NCBI GenBank assembly: GCA_964247385.1
Contig: CAXTUB010000001.1
Coordinates: forward strand, 124,001 to 188,000
DNA length: 64,000 nucleotides
DNA from: TMP-86 sp964247385
Lineage (GTDB): Bacteria; Pseudomonadota; Gammaproteobacteria; Steroidobacterales; Steroidobacteraceae
Reading direction: 5' to 3'
The first letter of the stretch is position 1. The number at the start of each line of letters is the position of its first letter. The translations under genes were made by a program, and so were the position numbers. Of the stretch, positions 16,586 through 25,935 are shown in pieces. The notes under the pieces are model-generated. The model did not search any database, was not told the DNA's origin, and was given only the letters and a program-made list of their open reading frames with translations.

Positions 16586-17971
16586 TCAATTGGCGCCCAT
16601 GCGTGCGCTGCGTCGTACTCCGCCTTCGCCCTCCCCCGCATAGCGCGCGATCAACATGGCAAGCTCCAAGGCTTGCTCGGCATTCAAACGGGGGTCCACC
16701 TGAGTTCGGTAAGCCCGCGGCAAATCATGCTCGGTAAGGCCTCGAGCCCCTCCCACGCACTCGGTGACATCGTCTCCGGTCAACTCGATGTGTACTCCCC
16801 CCAAGCGGCTGCCGCACTCGGAATGGATGCGAAGCGACTGCTGGAGCTCCGCGCAAATCTTGTCGAACCTGCGAGTCTTCAGGCTTGCCGCGGTGGATTC
16901 CGTATTTCCGTGCATGGGATCGCAGACCCACAGCACGGGACTTTGCGTTTCTCGCACGGCGTCGATCAGCCGTGGCAGGTGCTTTTCCACATGAGCCGCG
17001 CCGAAACGATGGATCAACGTCAGGCGGCCAGGCAGGTGCTCGGGATTCAGGGCATTCACGAGCTCGCGCACCCATTGTGCATCCATGCGCTCGCCCACCT
17101 TCACGCCGATCGGGTTGGCAATGCCTCGAAAATATTCCACATGCGCGCCAGTCAGGTCGGCCGTTCGCATGCCGATCCACGGCATATGGGTAGACAAGTT
17201 GTACCACTTTCCTTGTCTTTCGATGTATCGGGTCTGCGCCTGTTCGGAGCGCAGGTGCAACCCCTCATGACTCGTGAAAAAGTCCACGCGGCTTGCTTGG
17301 TGCACCCGCTGACCGCTCATGGATTCAAAAAAATCCAACGACTCGGCGATCGAGTCGACGATCTTGCGATACGCCTCATGGAGCGGCGAGTGTTTGAGAA
17401 AATCCAGATCCCAATATTCCGGATGATGCAAATCCGCAAAGCCGCCGTCGATGAGCGCTCGGATGAAATTCAACGTCAGGGCGGAGCGCTCGTAGCCGCG
17501 CAACAACAATTGCGGATCGGGCGCTCGCTCGGCGGCCGTGAAACCAGGCCGATTGACATTATCGCCTCGATAACTCGGCAGTTTCACTCCGTCCCGCGCC
17601 TCCACATCGGCGGAGCGCGGCTTCGCATATTGACCCGCAAATCGGCCTACGCGCACCACGGGCTTTTTCAGACCCTGCAAGAGCACCAAGCTCATTTGCA
17701 GAAGCACCTTGAGCTTTTTCGCAATTCGATCCGACTCGCACTCGGCAAAACTCTCGGCGCAATCTCCTCCTTGCAAGAGAAATCTCTCGCCGCGCTGCGC
17801 CTGCGCGAGTTGGTTGCGCAGCGCCTCCACTTCCCATGACACCACCAGCGGCGGCAAACTCGATAGCTCGCCAATGACGCGATCGAGCTCGCGCACATCG
17901 GCGTAGTCCGGCTGCTGGGCCGCGGTCTTGCTCTGCCAACTCGATGGGGTCCATACGTTTGCGAGATCCAT
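16586..17971 (-). CDS. Class II 3-deoxy-7-phosphoheptulonate (DAHP) synthase
   Basis: Condenses phosphoenolpyruvate with erythrose-4-phosphate, the first step of the shikimate pathway. At 461 aa it belongs to the plant/Pseudomonas-like class II, not the E. coli AroFGH class. Class II motifs run throughout: FLLQGGDCAESF (metal-binding Cys), VVRVGRFAGQYAKPRS, PSYRGDNVN, FFTSHEGLHL, THMPWIGMRT, LTLIHRFGA, CDPMHGNT (metal His) and GVHIELTGDDVTECVGG (metal Glu). The frame is open upstream; ATG 17971 gives the family N-terminus (W-x-P-x-SWQSK). It is divergent from the next gene. Confidence 0.95.
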   Translation of the reverse strand: MDLANVWTPSSWQSKTAAQQPDYADVRELDRVIGELSSLPPLVVSWEVEALRNQLAQAQRGERFLLQGGDCAESFAECESDRIAKKLKVLLQMSLVLLQGLKKPVVRVGRFAGQYAKPRSADVEARDGVKLPSYRGDNVNRPGFTAAERAPDPQLLLRGYERSALTLNFIRALIDGGFADLHHPEYWDLDFLKHSPLHEAYRKIVDSIAESLDFFESMSGQRVHQASRVDFFTSHEGLHLRSEQAQTRYIERQGKWYNLSTHMPWIGMRTADLTGAHVEYFRGIANPIGVKVGERMDAQWVRELVNALNPEHLPGRLTLIHRFGAAHVEKHLPRLIDAVRETQSPVLWVCDPMHGNTESTAASLKTRRFDKICAELQQSLRIHSECGSRLGGVHIELTGDDVTECVGGARGLTEHDLPRAYRTQVDPRLNAEQALELAMLIARYAGEGEGGVRRSARMGAN

Positions 17972-18104
17972 ATCAGCCGCGATGCTACAGAGCCATGGTG
18001 CTTTGCGCAAAAGGCCTTTGCTTGCATTAGCGTTCTCGACGCGGCAAAGGCAAAATGCCGCGCCAAGGCAGTGCACGCGCACACGTAAACTCTGGCAGGT
18101 GAAC

Positions 18105-19271
18105 ATGAACCGCGTACTGGTATTGGGTGCCGGAAAAATCGGCGCACTGATCTCGGGGCTACTCGCCGAATCCAAGGTCTACCAAGTCGATGTCGCCGAT
18201 GTAGCCGACACCACGGCCGCGGCCGTGGTCAAGGCGCACTCGCTGCCGGGACTGCGCAGCTTCGGGCTCAACGCAGAGGACGAATCGGTTCTGCGGGATC
18301 ATTTGCGAAGAAATCCCGTGGACGCCGTAGTGTCGAGCCTGCCGTTTTATTGCAACGTCAGTGTTGCGCGCGCGGCGCGTGCTGCCGGTGCGCATTACTT
18401 CGATCTGACCGAGGATGTTGCGGTCACCCACGAGGTTCGAAAGATTGCCGCTGGCTCGAACCAAGCATTCGTGCCGCAGTGCGGCCTGGCGCCTGGATTC
18501 ATCAGCATCGCGGCCAACGAGCTCATCACGCATTTCGATGCCGTGCGCACCGTGAAGTTGCGCGTCGGCGCGCTGCCCCAGCATCCCAACAATGTCCTGA
18601 AGTATTCCCTCACGTGGTCGACGGAAGGGTTGATCAACGAATATGGCAACTCATGCCAGACTATCGTGGATGGGCGATTGATGGAGGCCGCCCCGCTCGA
18701 AGGGTTGGAAGAGATCGAGATCGACGGCACTTTGTACGAGGCCTTCAATACCTCTGGCGGTTTGGGCTCGCTCGCCGATACCTACGGCGAAAGAGTGCAA
18801 ATCATGAATTACAAGACCATGCGCTACCCAGGGCACTGCGAGCAAATGCGCCTTTTGATGAACGATCTCAAGCTGAACCATGATCGGGCGACGCTCAAGC
18901 GCATTCTCGAAAATGCGGTTCCGCAAACGCTGCAAGATGTGGTCATCGTGTACGCCGCAGTCACCGGCACTCAGGACGGCGAGCTGCGCGAAGAAAATTA
19001 CGTGAACAAGGTGTATCCGCAGGTCATCGCCGGCCGGCTCTGGTCAGCCATTCAAGTGACCACGGCGGCCGGCATCACCTCCGTGATCGATTTGGTGCTG
19101 ACGGCGCCCGATCGGTACCGCGGCTTCGTGCCTCAAGAACGCTTCACCCTGCCTGCCATCCTTGCGAATCGCTTCGGTAAGCTCTACTCGGATAGCGCCG
19201 GTAAAGAGGTCTCAGGACAAGTCGTGGTCGAAGGCCGGGGCGGCACACAGCGAGCGCGGGCGCGCGCATGA
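18105..19271 (+). CDS. Saccharopine dehydrogenase-family oxidoreductase
   Basis: A 388-aa protein with an N-terminal Rossmann motif (VLVLGAGKIGALIS, residues 4-17) and the saccharopine dehydrogenase core: VVSSLPFYCNVSVARAARAAGAHYFDLTED, then CGLAPGFISIAANEL. Family members act on saccharopine, lysine or carboxynorspermidine; this one is close to the lysine/saccharopine reductase-type group, but the substrate is not settled by sequence. No lysine-catabolism genes are nearby. The ATG was chosen because it starts directly before the nucleotide-binding strand; the frame is open upstream. Confidence 0.85.
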   Translation: MNRVLVLGAGKIGALISGLLAESKVYQVDVADVADTTAAAVVKAHSLPGLRSFGLNAEDESVLRDHLRRNPVDAVVSSLPFYCNVSVARAARAAGAHYFDLTEDVAVTHEVRKIAAGSNQAFVPQCGLAPGFISIAANELITHFDAVRTVKLRVGALPQHPNNVLKYSLTWSTEGLINEYGNSCQTIVDGRLMEAAPLEGLEEIEIDGTLYEAFNTSGGLGSLADTYGERVQIMNYKTMRYPGHCEQMRLLMNDLKLNHDRATLKRILENAVPQTLQDVVIVYAAVTGTQDGELREENYVNKVYPQVIAGRLWSAIQVTTAAGITSVIDLVLTAPDRYRGFVPQERFTLPAILANRFGKLYSDSAGKEVSGQVVVEGRGGTQRARARA

Positions 19272-19433
19272 GCGCAGCCATGGGCGCACGCAAGCGCGCG
19301 AGCTTGCATCCGAGCGCCTTGCATGGCGCGCATTCATTTGCCGCCAATACCATCAACTGAAGTGTGAGCGGCCGCGCGCGCAGGGCATCCAGTTCGATTT
19401 GCAGTAGCACGCCGCCTCCATGGCAACGCTCCC

Positions 19434-22400
19434 TCAGCGCGCGAGCCAAGCGTCGAGCTCCTCGCAAACGCGTCGCAGCCTCTCGGGAGAAACCGGAATC
19501 GCCGTCTTGAGCTCCTGCGACTTAAGCGATGCGCGGTATTCTTCCACCATCCATTCGAGCCTTGCAAGATCGGGATGCCAACGCAATTCGGCCGCAAAAC
19601 CTCGGCGCAAGCGCTCGAGCTCCAATTCCCACGGACCGACTTGTTCGAGGCGCGCGGCCGAGCGGCTCCCGCTGCGTTGCGCGCCGCGCGCGGCGCTTTG
19701 CACATAGCGGAAAAAATGCCGTGCGAAATCCGCATGGGCATCGCGCCAGCGCGAGGGAAGTAGGAGTGCGCGCAACTCCGGTAAGTCAGCGGCATCCGTG
19801 CCTTGCCGCGCAGCGTGCGCGGCGCCAAACACTCGTGAAAGCCAGTGGCACGTCGCCTCGATGATTTCAGTCGAATCATGTTTGAACCGTTCCACCAGCC
19901 GCGTGAATTCGTTCCTCGAGCGAATCGAGCTCGCCACCGGATCGATGAAGTCATGCAAACCGCGCTGTAACGCTGCATCGGCCCAATCCTCGCCACGCGT
20001 GAACGGACTTGCGATGAGCGCCAGGCGCCCGTCGCTTTCGACGCGCCGGCGCCACCGGCCAATCTCGGTACGCGCCGCGAACCTGAGAAGCGCCGCGACG
20101 CCAAGCCGGTGCTCTTCTTCGGCTTCTTCGCGGGACCAGAACAACTGAACCCGCGGCAAAGCTTCGCGGGCGCTGAGCGCCGGAAACATGCGCACCGCAC
20201 CGTCCTCAACCGCCGCTGACATGTGCTCGGGCAGCACATCGACGGCAAACTCGCGCCATGAGTCAGGAAATGACGCGAGTGCAGCCGCATCAGCGGCGCT
20301 GCGGCTGACTGCCGCATGCGCACGACGCAGACTGCCCACGTCGCGCCCGTGGCCCAGCAATCGGCCGTCCTGCACTACCAGCATGCGGGGGTGCGTGAAA
20401 TCACTTGGCGCGCTGCTGGATGCGAGCGCCGCGCCGGCGTCGATGCCGTGCTCGGAGCGCAGCCACTCACTCAGCTCAACCGCCCCGTGCCGCGCACGGT
20501 TCCACTGCACATAGGCCGCTGCGGTCCGAGCCAAGGGCTGCAGCGATATCCGCATCGGCTTGGGCAATGTGCGTAACGCATGCAGCGCGCGCGGCGACTC
20601 GAACGCAGGAATCGCCGCGCCGATTTCTGATCGAGTCAGTATAGGCAGAAGCAGCGGCGGAATGCGCAGGCTTGCACCATCATCCTCGGCGCCAGGGTCG
20701 AAGCGATATTCGACGCGTACCCTCGTGCCGTGCAAAGGAACGTGTTCCGGCAACTGCTCGAGCTTCTCAGGCAGCGGAGGCTGTGCGAATGCCGTGCCGA
20801 GCGAAGTGAACGACAGCGCGCGAGAGCATGTCCAGGCCGCAAGCGCCTCGCCGCTCGAGGCTTGCTCCGGCAAGATCTCCTCGTAATGGTCGATGAGCGC
20901 TTGCTCGCTCAAGCGCAAGCCCCGCATTCGCACGCGCTCTTCGATGCGCGACGCCGCGTCGAGCAAGGCATCATCGGCGGCCAGCCACGCGGGGCGCTCG
21001 AGGAGCCTGCGCTGCACGAGGCCTTCGCGAATAAAAATGCGCCTTGCCTCCGCCGGTAAAAATCGCGCCAGCCGTACTTTTCGGCCGGCGCTCAAGGTCA
21101 GACCCGAAAGCGCCACCCGCTCGTGCGCAGTGACGTCGGCTGCGCGCTCGTCCCAGTCCGCGCCGTAGTAGTCGCGCGTGATCAAATGTGACGCTGCATC
21201 GGCAATCCAACCCGGGCGCACACGCGCCGCGCAGCGGGCGAGCGCGCGCGTGGTGCGAGTGATCTTGCAGGCCAAGATCCACTCCGGCGGGCTCTGTGCC
21301 AGAACCGACTCGGGATGAATGGAAAATCGAGTGCCATGCAAGCCGGCGTAGATCTGCCGCTCCTGCCGCAGGCCGACCGAGCCGAAAAAGCCGGCGAGCA
21401 TGGCGCGGTGAATCGCGGCGTAACCGGCTTGCGCACCCGTCTTGGGCTGCTCCCAATGCTGCGTCAAGGCGCGCAGTTGATCGTGGACGTTCTGCCATTC
21501 GCGCAAACGCGCAAGCGACAGGCCCTGCTGGCGGCACCAGGCATGCAGGCGCGGCGCGCGCTTGCGGATCGCCTCGAAGGCGCGCCATCTCTCCAAGATC
21601 CGCATGAGATCCGAATCTCGACTGCCGCGAGAATGCTCTCGCCCCGCGCTCGTGCGCCGCGGCACTTGCATTTCGGGAACGCTCAACGCTGCGGCCAAGA
21701 TCGACACTTCGCGCAGCGATTGGAGCGTGCGGCTCGCTACGAGCGCGCGAGCGATGTGGGGATCCAACGGCAGACGCGCCATCTCCCGGCCCACGGCCGT
21801 GATCTCGCCCGCCGCATCGAGCGCCTGCAAATCGTTGAGCGTCCGATAGCCAGAAGTCCATGCTCGCTTGGACGGCGAATCCAAAAAAGGGAAATTTTCG
21901 GGCCTCCCCAGTCCGTCGACCAGAAGCCGCAGAATGAGTCCTGCCAGATGAGTGCGCAGCACCTCCGGGTCGGTGAAGCGCGGCCGTGCGAACAAATCCT
22001 CTTCGCGGTACAGCCGAATGCAAAGACCCGGCGCGAAACGATTGCACCGTCCAAGCCGCTGAGTGGCGCTCGCTTGCGAGATGCGCTCGATCTGCAATTG
22101 CTGCATGCGCTCGCGCGGGCTGAAGCGGCTGATGCGAGCGAGCCCGGAGTCGATGACGCAACGAACACCCGGAATGCTCAGGGATGTTTCGGCGAGGTTG
22201 GTTGCGAGCACGAGGCGTGGTCGTGCGCCTGGATCGAGCAGGTTGCGCTGCGCTTCCCAGGGCATTTGCGAGTGCAACGCGCAGATTTCGAAGTGCGGAG
22301 AAAATTCCTGGGCCAGCGCATCGCGCGCTTCGCTGATCTGACGCTCGCCGGGAAGAAAAGCGAGAATGCTGCCGCCGCGCGCCTCTCCAGGAGACTGCTG

Positions 22401-23077
22401 GTACTCGCGGCAGGCCAGCCGCAAGGCTTCGAGCGCATCAATCTCCTCATCGCCGCCGCTCGGCGGCGCCCGATAACGAATTTCCACCGGATGAGTATCA
22501 CCGCTCACCCTGATCACAGGAGCCGAGTAATAACGGCCGATGCGCTCCACATCCAATGTGGCCGATGTCACGATGACGCGTAACTCCGCCCGTCGCTGCA
22601 GCAGATTGCGCACCAATCCCAGCAGCAGATCGATGTTGAGCGTGCGCTCGTGCGCCTCGTCGATGATCAGCGCATCGTAGCGACTCAAGTCTTTGTCGTG
22701 CGATGCCTCGACGAGCAGCACCCGTCGGTCATCAACGTGAGCTGCGTGGCAGCGCTCGTGCATTGATCGAAACGCACCTTGTAGCCGACGCGCTGACCGA
22801 GCGGCTCTCTCAGCTCCTCCGCAACACGCGCCGCGATCGCACGCGCCGCTAGCCTGCGCGGCTGTGTATGCGCGATTGCCGTCAATCCGCATTCGAGCAG
22901 GTACTGCGGAAGCTGCGTCGACTTGCCCGATCCGGTGTCGCCCGCGACCACGATGACCGAGTGCTGCTTGATCGCCGCCAGGAGCTCGGCCTGATGCGCG
23001 GCAATCGGGAGGTCCGGAGGCCGCGGCGCGGGCCGGGCTGTGCAGGCAACTACTCCGTCAGTTTGGCTTGCGTCCAC
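19434..23077 (-). pseudogene. hrpA: ATP-dependent RNA helicase HrpA, with an apparent -1 frameshift
   Basis: DEAH-box RNA helicase of about 1215 aa if repaired; E. coli HrpA acts in ribosome rescue and mRNA processing. The N-terminal frame (from GTG 23077) carries Walker A GDTGSGKSTQ, TQPRRLAA and QLTLMTDG. It then shifts at the run GGG (22721-22723), where one further G would restore MTDGVLLVEASHD. The other frame continues with DEAH (IDEAHERTLN), TSATLD, the SF2 motif V/VI region (QRLGRCNR) and the long DUF3418-like C-terminus. Everything after the shift is well preserved, so a homopolymer sequencing error or a very recent mutation is more likely than long decay. It overlaps mazG by 28 nt. 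Confidence 0.85.
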
Positions 23078-23832
23078 AAAGCTTCTTGCTCATCGAGCGC
23101 GAGCGCGGGCAGTACCTTGCCCTGCTCCTGCGCCAGACTTTCCATGCGACGGAAGCGGCGCTCGAATTTGCTATTGGTTGCACGCAAGGCGGATTCGGGG
23201 TCGAGGCCGAGCTTTCGAGCCAGATTCGCGGTGGCCAGCAGCAAATCTCCGACCTCCTCGAACACTGCAGCGCTTGCGCTGCCTTGCGAAGCTTGCAGCG
23301 CTTGTTTGATCTCGTCCAACTCCTCTTCGACTTTCGCCACGCATTGAGCGGCTGTCTCGAAGTCAAAGCCGACTCGCGCTGCGCGCCGATTCAATTTGTC
23401 AGCGCGAGTCAAGGCAGAGAGCGCGCGCGGCACGCCATCAAGCGCGCCCTCGCCCGCGCCGCGCGCAGCGCGTTCGTGCGCTTTCAGCGTTTCCCAATCC
23501 GGGGCGGTAGCGGAGGATGCGCGGTCGAGAAAAATATGCGGATGACGACTGCGCAATTTATCGGCGATCGAGCGCGCCACGCCGTTGAAATCGAACAGCC
23601 TTTGCTCAGCGGCGATTTGTGCAATGAACACGATCTGAAATAGCAGATCGCCCAGTTCCTCGCGGACCGCTTGCGCATCGCCGCTTTCGATGGCATCGAC
23701 GACTTCGTACGCCTCTTCCAGCGTGAACGGTGCGAGCGAGCGCCAACTCTGCTCGAGGTCCCAGGCGCAGCCGCCCGGACGTTCGCGCAAGCTTCGCATG
23801 ATCTGTAGAAGTTCATTCACAGCATCGTTCAC
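23050..23832 (-). CDS. mazG: Nucleoside triphosphate pyrophosphohydrolase MazG
   Basis: House-cleaning NTP pyrophosphatase (260 aa) that hydrolyses (d)NTPs to monophosphates. It has two tandem MazG domains. The first has WDLEQSWRSLAPFTLEEAYEV with EELGDLLFQIVF carrying the metal-binding EExxD pattern; the second has KVEEELDEIKQAL..EEVGDLLLATANLAR. The N-terminal CAWD replaces the more usual CPWD. Its ATG overlaps the upstream NUDIX gene by 4 nt, pairing two nucleotide-sanitation enzymes in one transcript. Confidence 0.95.
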   Translation of the reverse strand: MNDAVNELLQIMRSLRERPGGCAWDLEQSWRSLAPFTLEEAYEVVDAIESGDAQAVREELGDLLFQIVFIAQIAAEQRLFDFNGVARSIADKLRSRHPHIFLDRASSATAPDWETLKAHERAARGAGEGALDGVPRALSALTRADKLNRRAARVGFDFETAAQCVAKVEEELDEIKQALQASQGSASAAVFEEVGDLLLATANLARKLGLDPESALRATNSKFERRFRRMESLAQEQGKVLPALALDEQEALWTQAKLTE

Positions 23833-24473
23833 ACGCTCACCCCGCCTTTCTCATCCAGCAGGCGTTGCAACGAAATGAGCATGGCGGCGGTTGCGCCCCA
23901 GATGCTGCGATGTTCGAACTTGATGTCATGGAAATGCACTGTAATGCCATCGAATGTGCGCAATTTGAGCGATCGATTGGCAACGTTGAAGACATGCGCG
24001 AGCGGAACTTCGAAAACTTCGGTGACTTCGGCGGGCGCCAGCTTGAGGCGCAGCGGCGCGGTCACGAATCCCACCGCCGGCGTGACGCGAAAGCCGGTGC
24101 CCACATAGTGATCGGGGAGATAGCCGGCGAACTCGATCGACCGTGGCTCGAGGCCGACCTCCTCATGCGCTTCGCGCACTGCCGCGTGCCATGGCGAGGC
24201 ATCGGAAGTCTCGATGCGGCCGCCCGGGAAGCTGACCTGTCCGGCATGATCGCGCAAGCTGTCGGCGCGTTGTGTCAATAGCACGTCAATCGCGCCATTG
24301 CGCTCGATCAACGGCACGAGCACGGCCGCGGGTACGCGCTTGCCGCGGAGCCAGCGTTTCGCGGCGAGTGCATCGCCCGGCCCGTCTTTCATCGGCCACA
24401 GCGCCTCCTCCTCCGCACTCGCGGGCACAGCGCGAAGCGCCGCGCGGATCGATTGCTTGAGCGGCGTGCTCAA
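23829..24473 (-). CDS. NUDIX hydrolase, probable coenzyme A pyrophosphatase
   Basis: A 214-aa NUDIX enzyme. The Nudix box is GGRIETSDASPWHAAVREAHEEVGL-like (GG..REAHEEVG). It is preceded by LLTQRADSLRDHAGQVSFPG, the segment that marks the CoA-diphosphatase group (NudL/YeaB). Such enzymes cleave CoA or acyl-CoA to 3',5'-ADP and phosphopantetheine. It overlaps the fumC stop and the mazG start by 4 nt each. Confidence 0.88.
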   Translation of the reverse strand: MSTPLKQSIRAALRAVPASAEEEALWPMKDGPGDALAAKRWLRGKRVPAAVLVPLIERNGAIDVLLTQRADSLRDHAGQVSFPGGRIETSDASPWHAAVREAHEEVGLEPRSIEFAGYLPDHYVGTGFRVTPAVGFVTAPLRLKLAPAEVTEVFEVPLAHVFNVANRSLKLRTFDGITVHFHDIKFEHRSIWGATAAMLISLQRLLDEKGGVSV

Positions 24474-25876
24474 GAACCTTGCGACTGCACGCCGCCGAGC
24501 GTCAATGCATGAGGATCGAGTAGTTTCTCAAGTTCAGCGCGGGACATGCCGGTCTCGCGAGCCGCGACGTCGATGACAGGCAACCCTTGCGCGTACGCCT
24601 GTTTCGCAATGGCGGCGCCGCGCTCGTAGCCAATCACCGTGTTCAACGCCGTGACCAGAATCGGATTGCGGTGCAGAGCCGCTTGAATCCGTTTTTCATT
24701 TACTGTGAAGCCCGCAATGGCGTGATCGGCGAGATTGCGCACGCCAATCGAAAGCAGCTCGATGCTCTGCACGAGATTGTGGGCGATCAATGGCAGCATC
24801 ACATTCAGCTGGAAATTGCCGGATTGCGCGCCCATGGTAATGGCCGCATCGTTACCGATCACTTGCGCGGCGATCATCGCAACCGCCTCGGGCACCACGG
24901 GATTGACTTTGCCCGGCATGATGCTGCTGCCTGGCTGCAGCGCAGGAAGGGAAATCTCGCTCAAGCCCGCAAGCGGTCCGCTGTTCATCCAGCGCAGATC
25001 GTTGCAAATTTTCATCAGGCTCACGGCGAGCACCTTCAGCTGTCCGGATAATTCGACCGCCGTATCCTGGCTCGACATCGCTTCGAAATAATTGGCTGCG
25101 GGATGGAATTCGATTCCGGTCGCGCGGCTCAAGTGCCGCGCGAACACCGCCGCAAATTCCGTGCGCGCGTTGACGCCGGTGCCCACGGCGGTGCCGCCTT
25201 GCGCGAGCGCTTGCAGCCGAGGCAATACGCCGCGAATCCGCTGCTCCGACGCCGCTACCTGCGCCCGCCAACCGCCGATTTCCTGCCCCAAGGTCACAGG
25301 CATGGCATCCATGAGGTGAGTGCGGCCGGTCTTCGCCACGTGCTCGAGCTCTCGCGATCGTTTGCCAAGAATCTCGGACAGATGTGCAACCGCCGGCAGC
25401 AAGCGCTCGTGCACACCGAACGCGGCCGCCACGTGAATGGCGGTCGGAATGACATCGTTGCTGCTCTGGCTGCGGTTGACATCATCGTTCGCGCTCACGC
25501 GCCTGCCCAAAGCGCGCGATGCCAAGGTTGCAATGACTTCGTTGGCATTCATGTTGCTGCTCGTGCCCGAGCCCGTCTGGAACACGTCCAGCGGAAAATG
25601 CGCGTCGAGCTCGCCGCTCGCGACACGAGCGGCTGCGTCGCGGATCGCCTGCGCCGTGCCCGGCGGCAAATCGCCGAGCTCCTCGTTGGCGCTCGCCGCC
25701 GAGGCCTTGATCAAGCCCAACGCGCGAATGATGGCGCGCGGCATGCGTAAACCACTCGCCGGAAAATTCTGCAGCGCGCGTTGCGTCTGCGCGGCCCACA
25801 ATGCATCGTGCGGCACGCGCAATTCACCCATGCTATCGCGCTCGATGCGCCCCGACTCAACGCTCGTGTCGTTCAT
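24470..25876 (-). CDS. fumC: Fumarate hydratase, class II
   Basis: Iron-independent, oxygen-stable fumarase (468 aa) interconverting fumarate and malate in the TCA cycle. The superfamily signature GSSIMPGKVNP is present, with GSGTSSNMNANEV and KTGRTHLMDAMPVTLGQE carrying the conserved substrate-binding Thr and His. It is the first gene of the fumC-NUDIX-mazG-hrpA run and is divergent from purB, also a fumarase-superfamily lyase; the two families are distinguished by their N-terminal and signature details. Confidence 0.96.
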   Translation of the reverse strand: MNDTSVESGRIERDSMGELRVPHDALWAAQTQRALQNFPASGLRMPRAIIRALGLIKASAASANEELGDLPPGTAQAIRDAAARVASGELDAHFPLDVFQTGSGTSSNMNANEVIATLASRALGRRVSANDDVNRSQSSNDVIPTAIHVAAAFGVHERLLPAVAHLSEILGKRSRELEHVAKTGRTHLMDAMPVTLGQEIGGWRAQVAASEQRIRGVLPRLQALAQGGTAVGTGVNARTEFAAVFARHLSRATGIEFHPAANYFEAMSSQDTAVELSGQLKVLAVSLMKICNDLRWMNSGPLAGLSEISLPALQPGSSIMPGKVNPVVPEAVAMIAAQVIGNDAAITMGAQSGNFQLNVMLPLIAHNLVQSIELLSIGVRNLADHAIAGFTVNEKRIQAALHRNPILVTALNTVIGYERGAAIAKQAYAQGLPVIDVAARETGMSRAELEKLLDPHALTLGGVQSQGS

Positions 25877-25889
25877 GCTCGTTGCTGGA

Positions 25890-25924
25890 GTTTCGGTAAG
25901 ATGCGCAGTCTATCATTCCGAAAC
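25890..25924. promoter_or_regulatory. Inverted repeat in the fumC/purB divergent promoter region
   Basis: Perfect 7-bp arms GTTTCGG (25890-25896) and CCGAAAC (25918-25924) are separated by 21 nt, within the 59-nt gap between the two starts. It could be an operator or a 5'-UTR stem for purB; neither is proven. Confidence 0.3.
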
Positions 25925-25935
25925 GAAAGCCCTTG

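Noticed and set aside
21315..22583. A 422-codon open frame opposite hrpA
   Set aside because: The minus-strand helicase motifs explain the coding signal despite the frameshift; the plus-strand frame has none.
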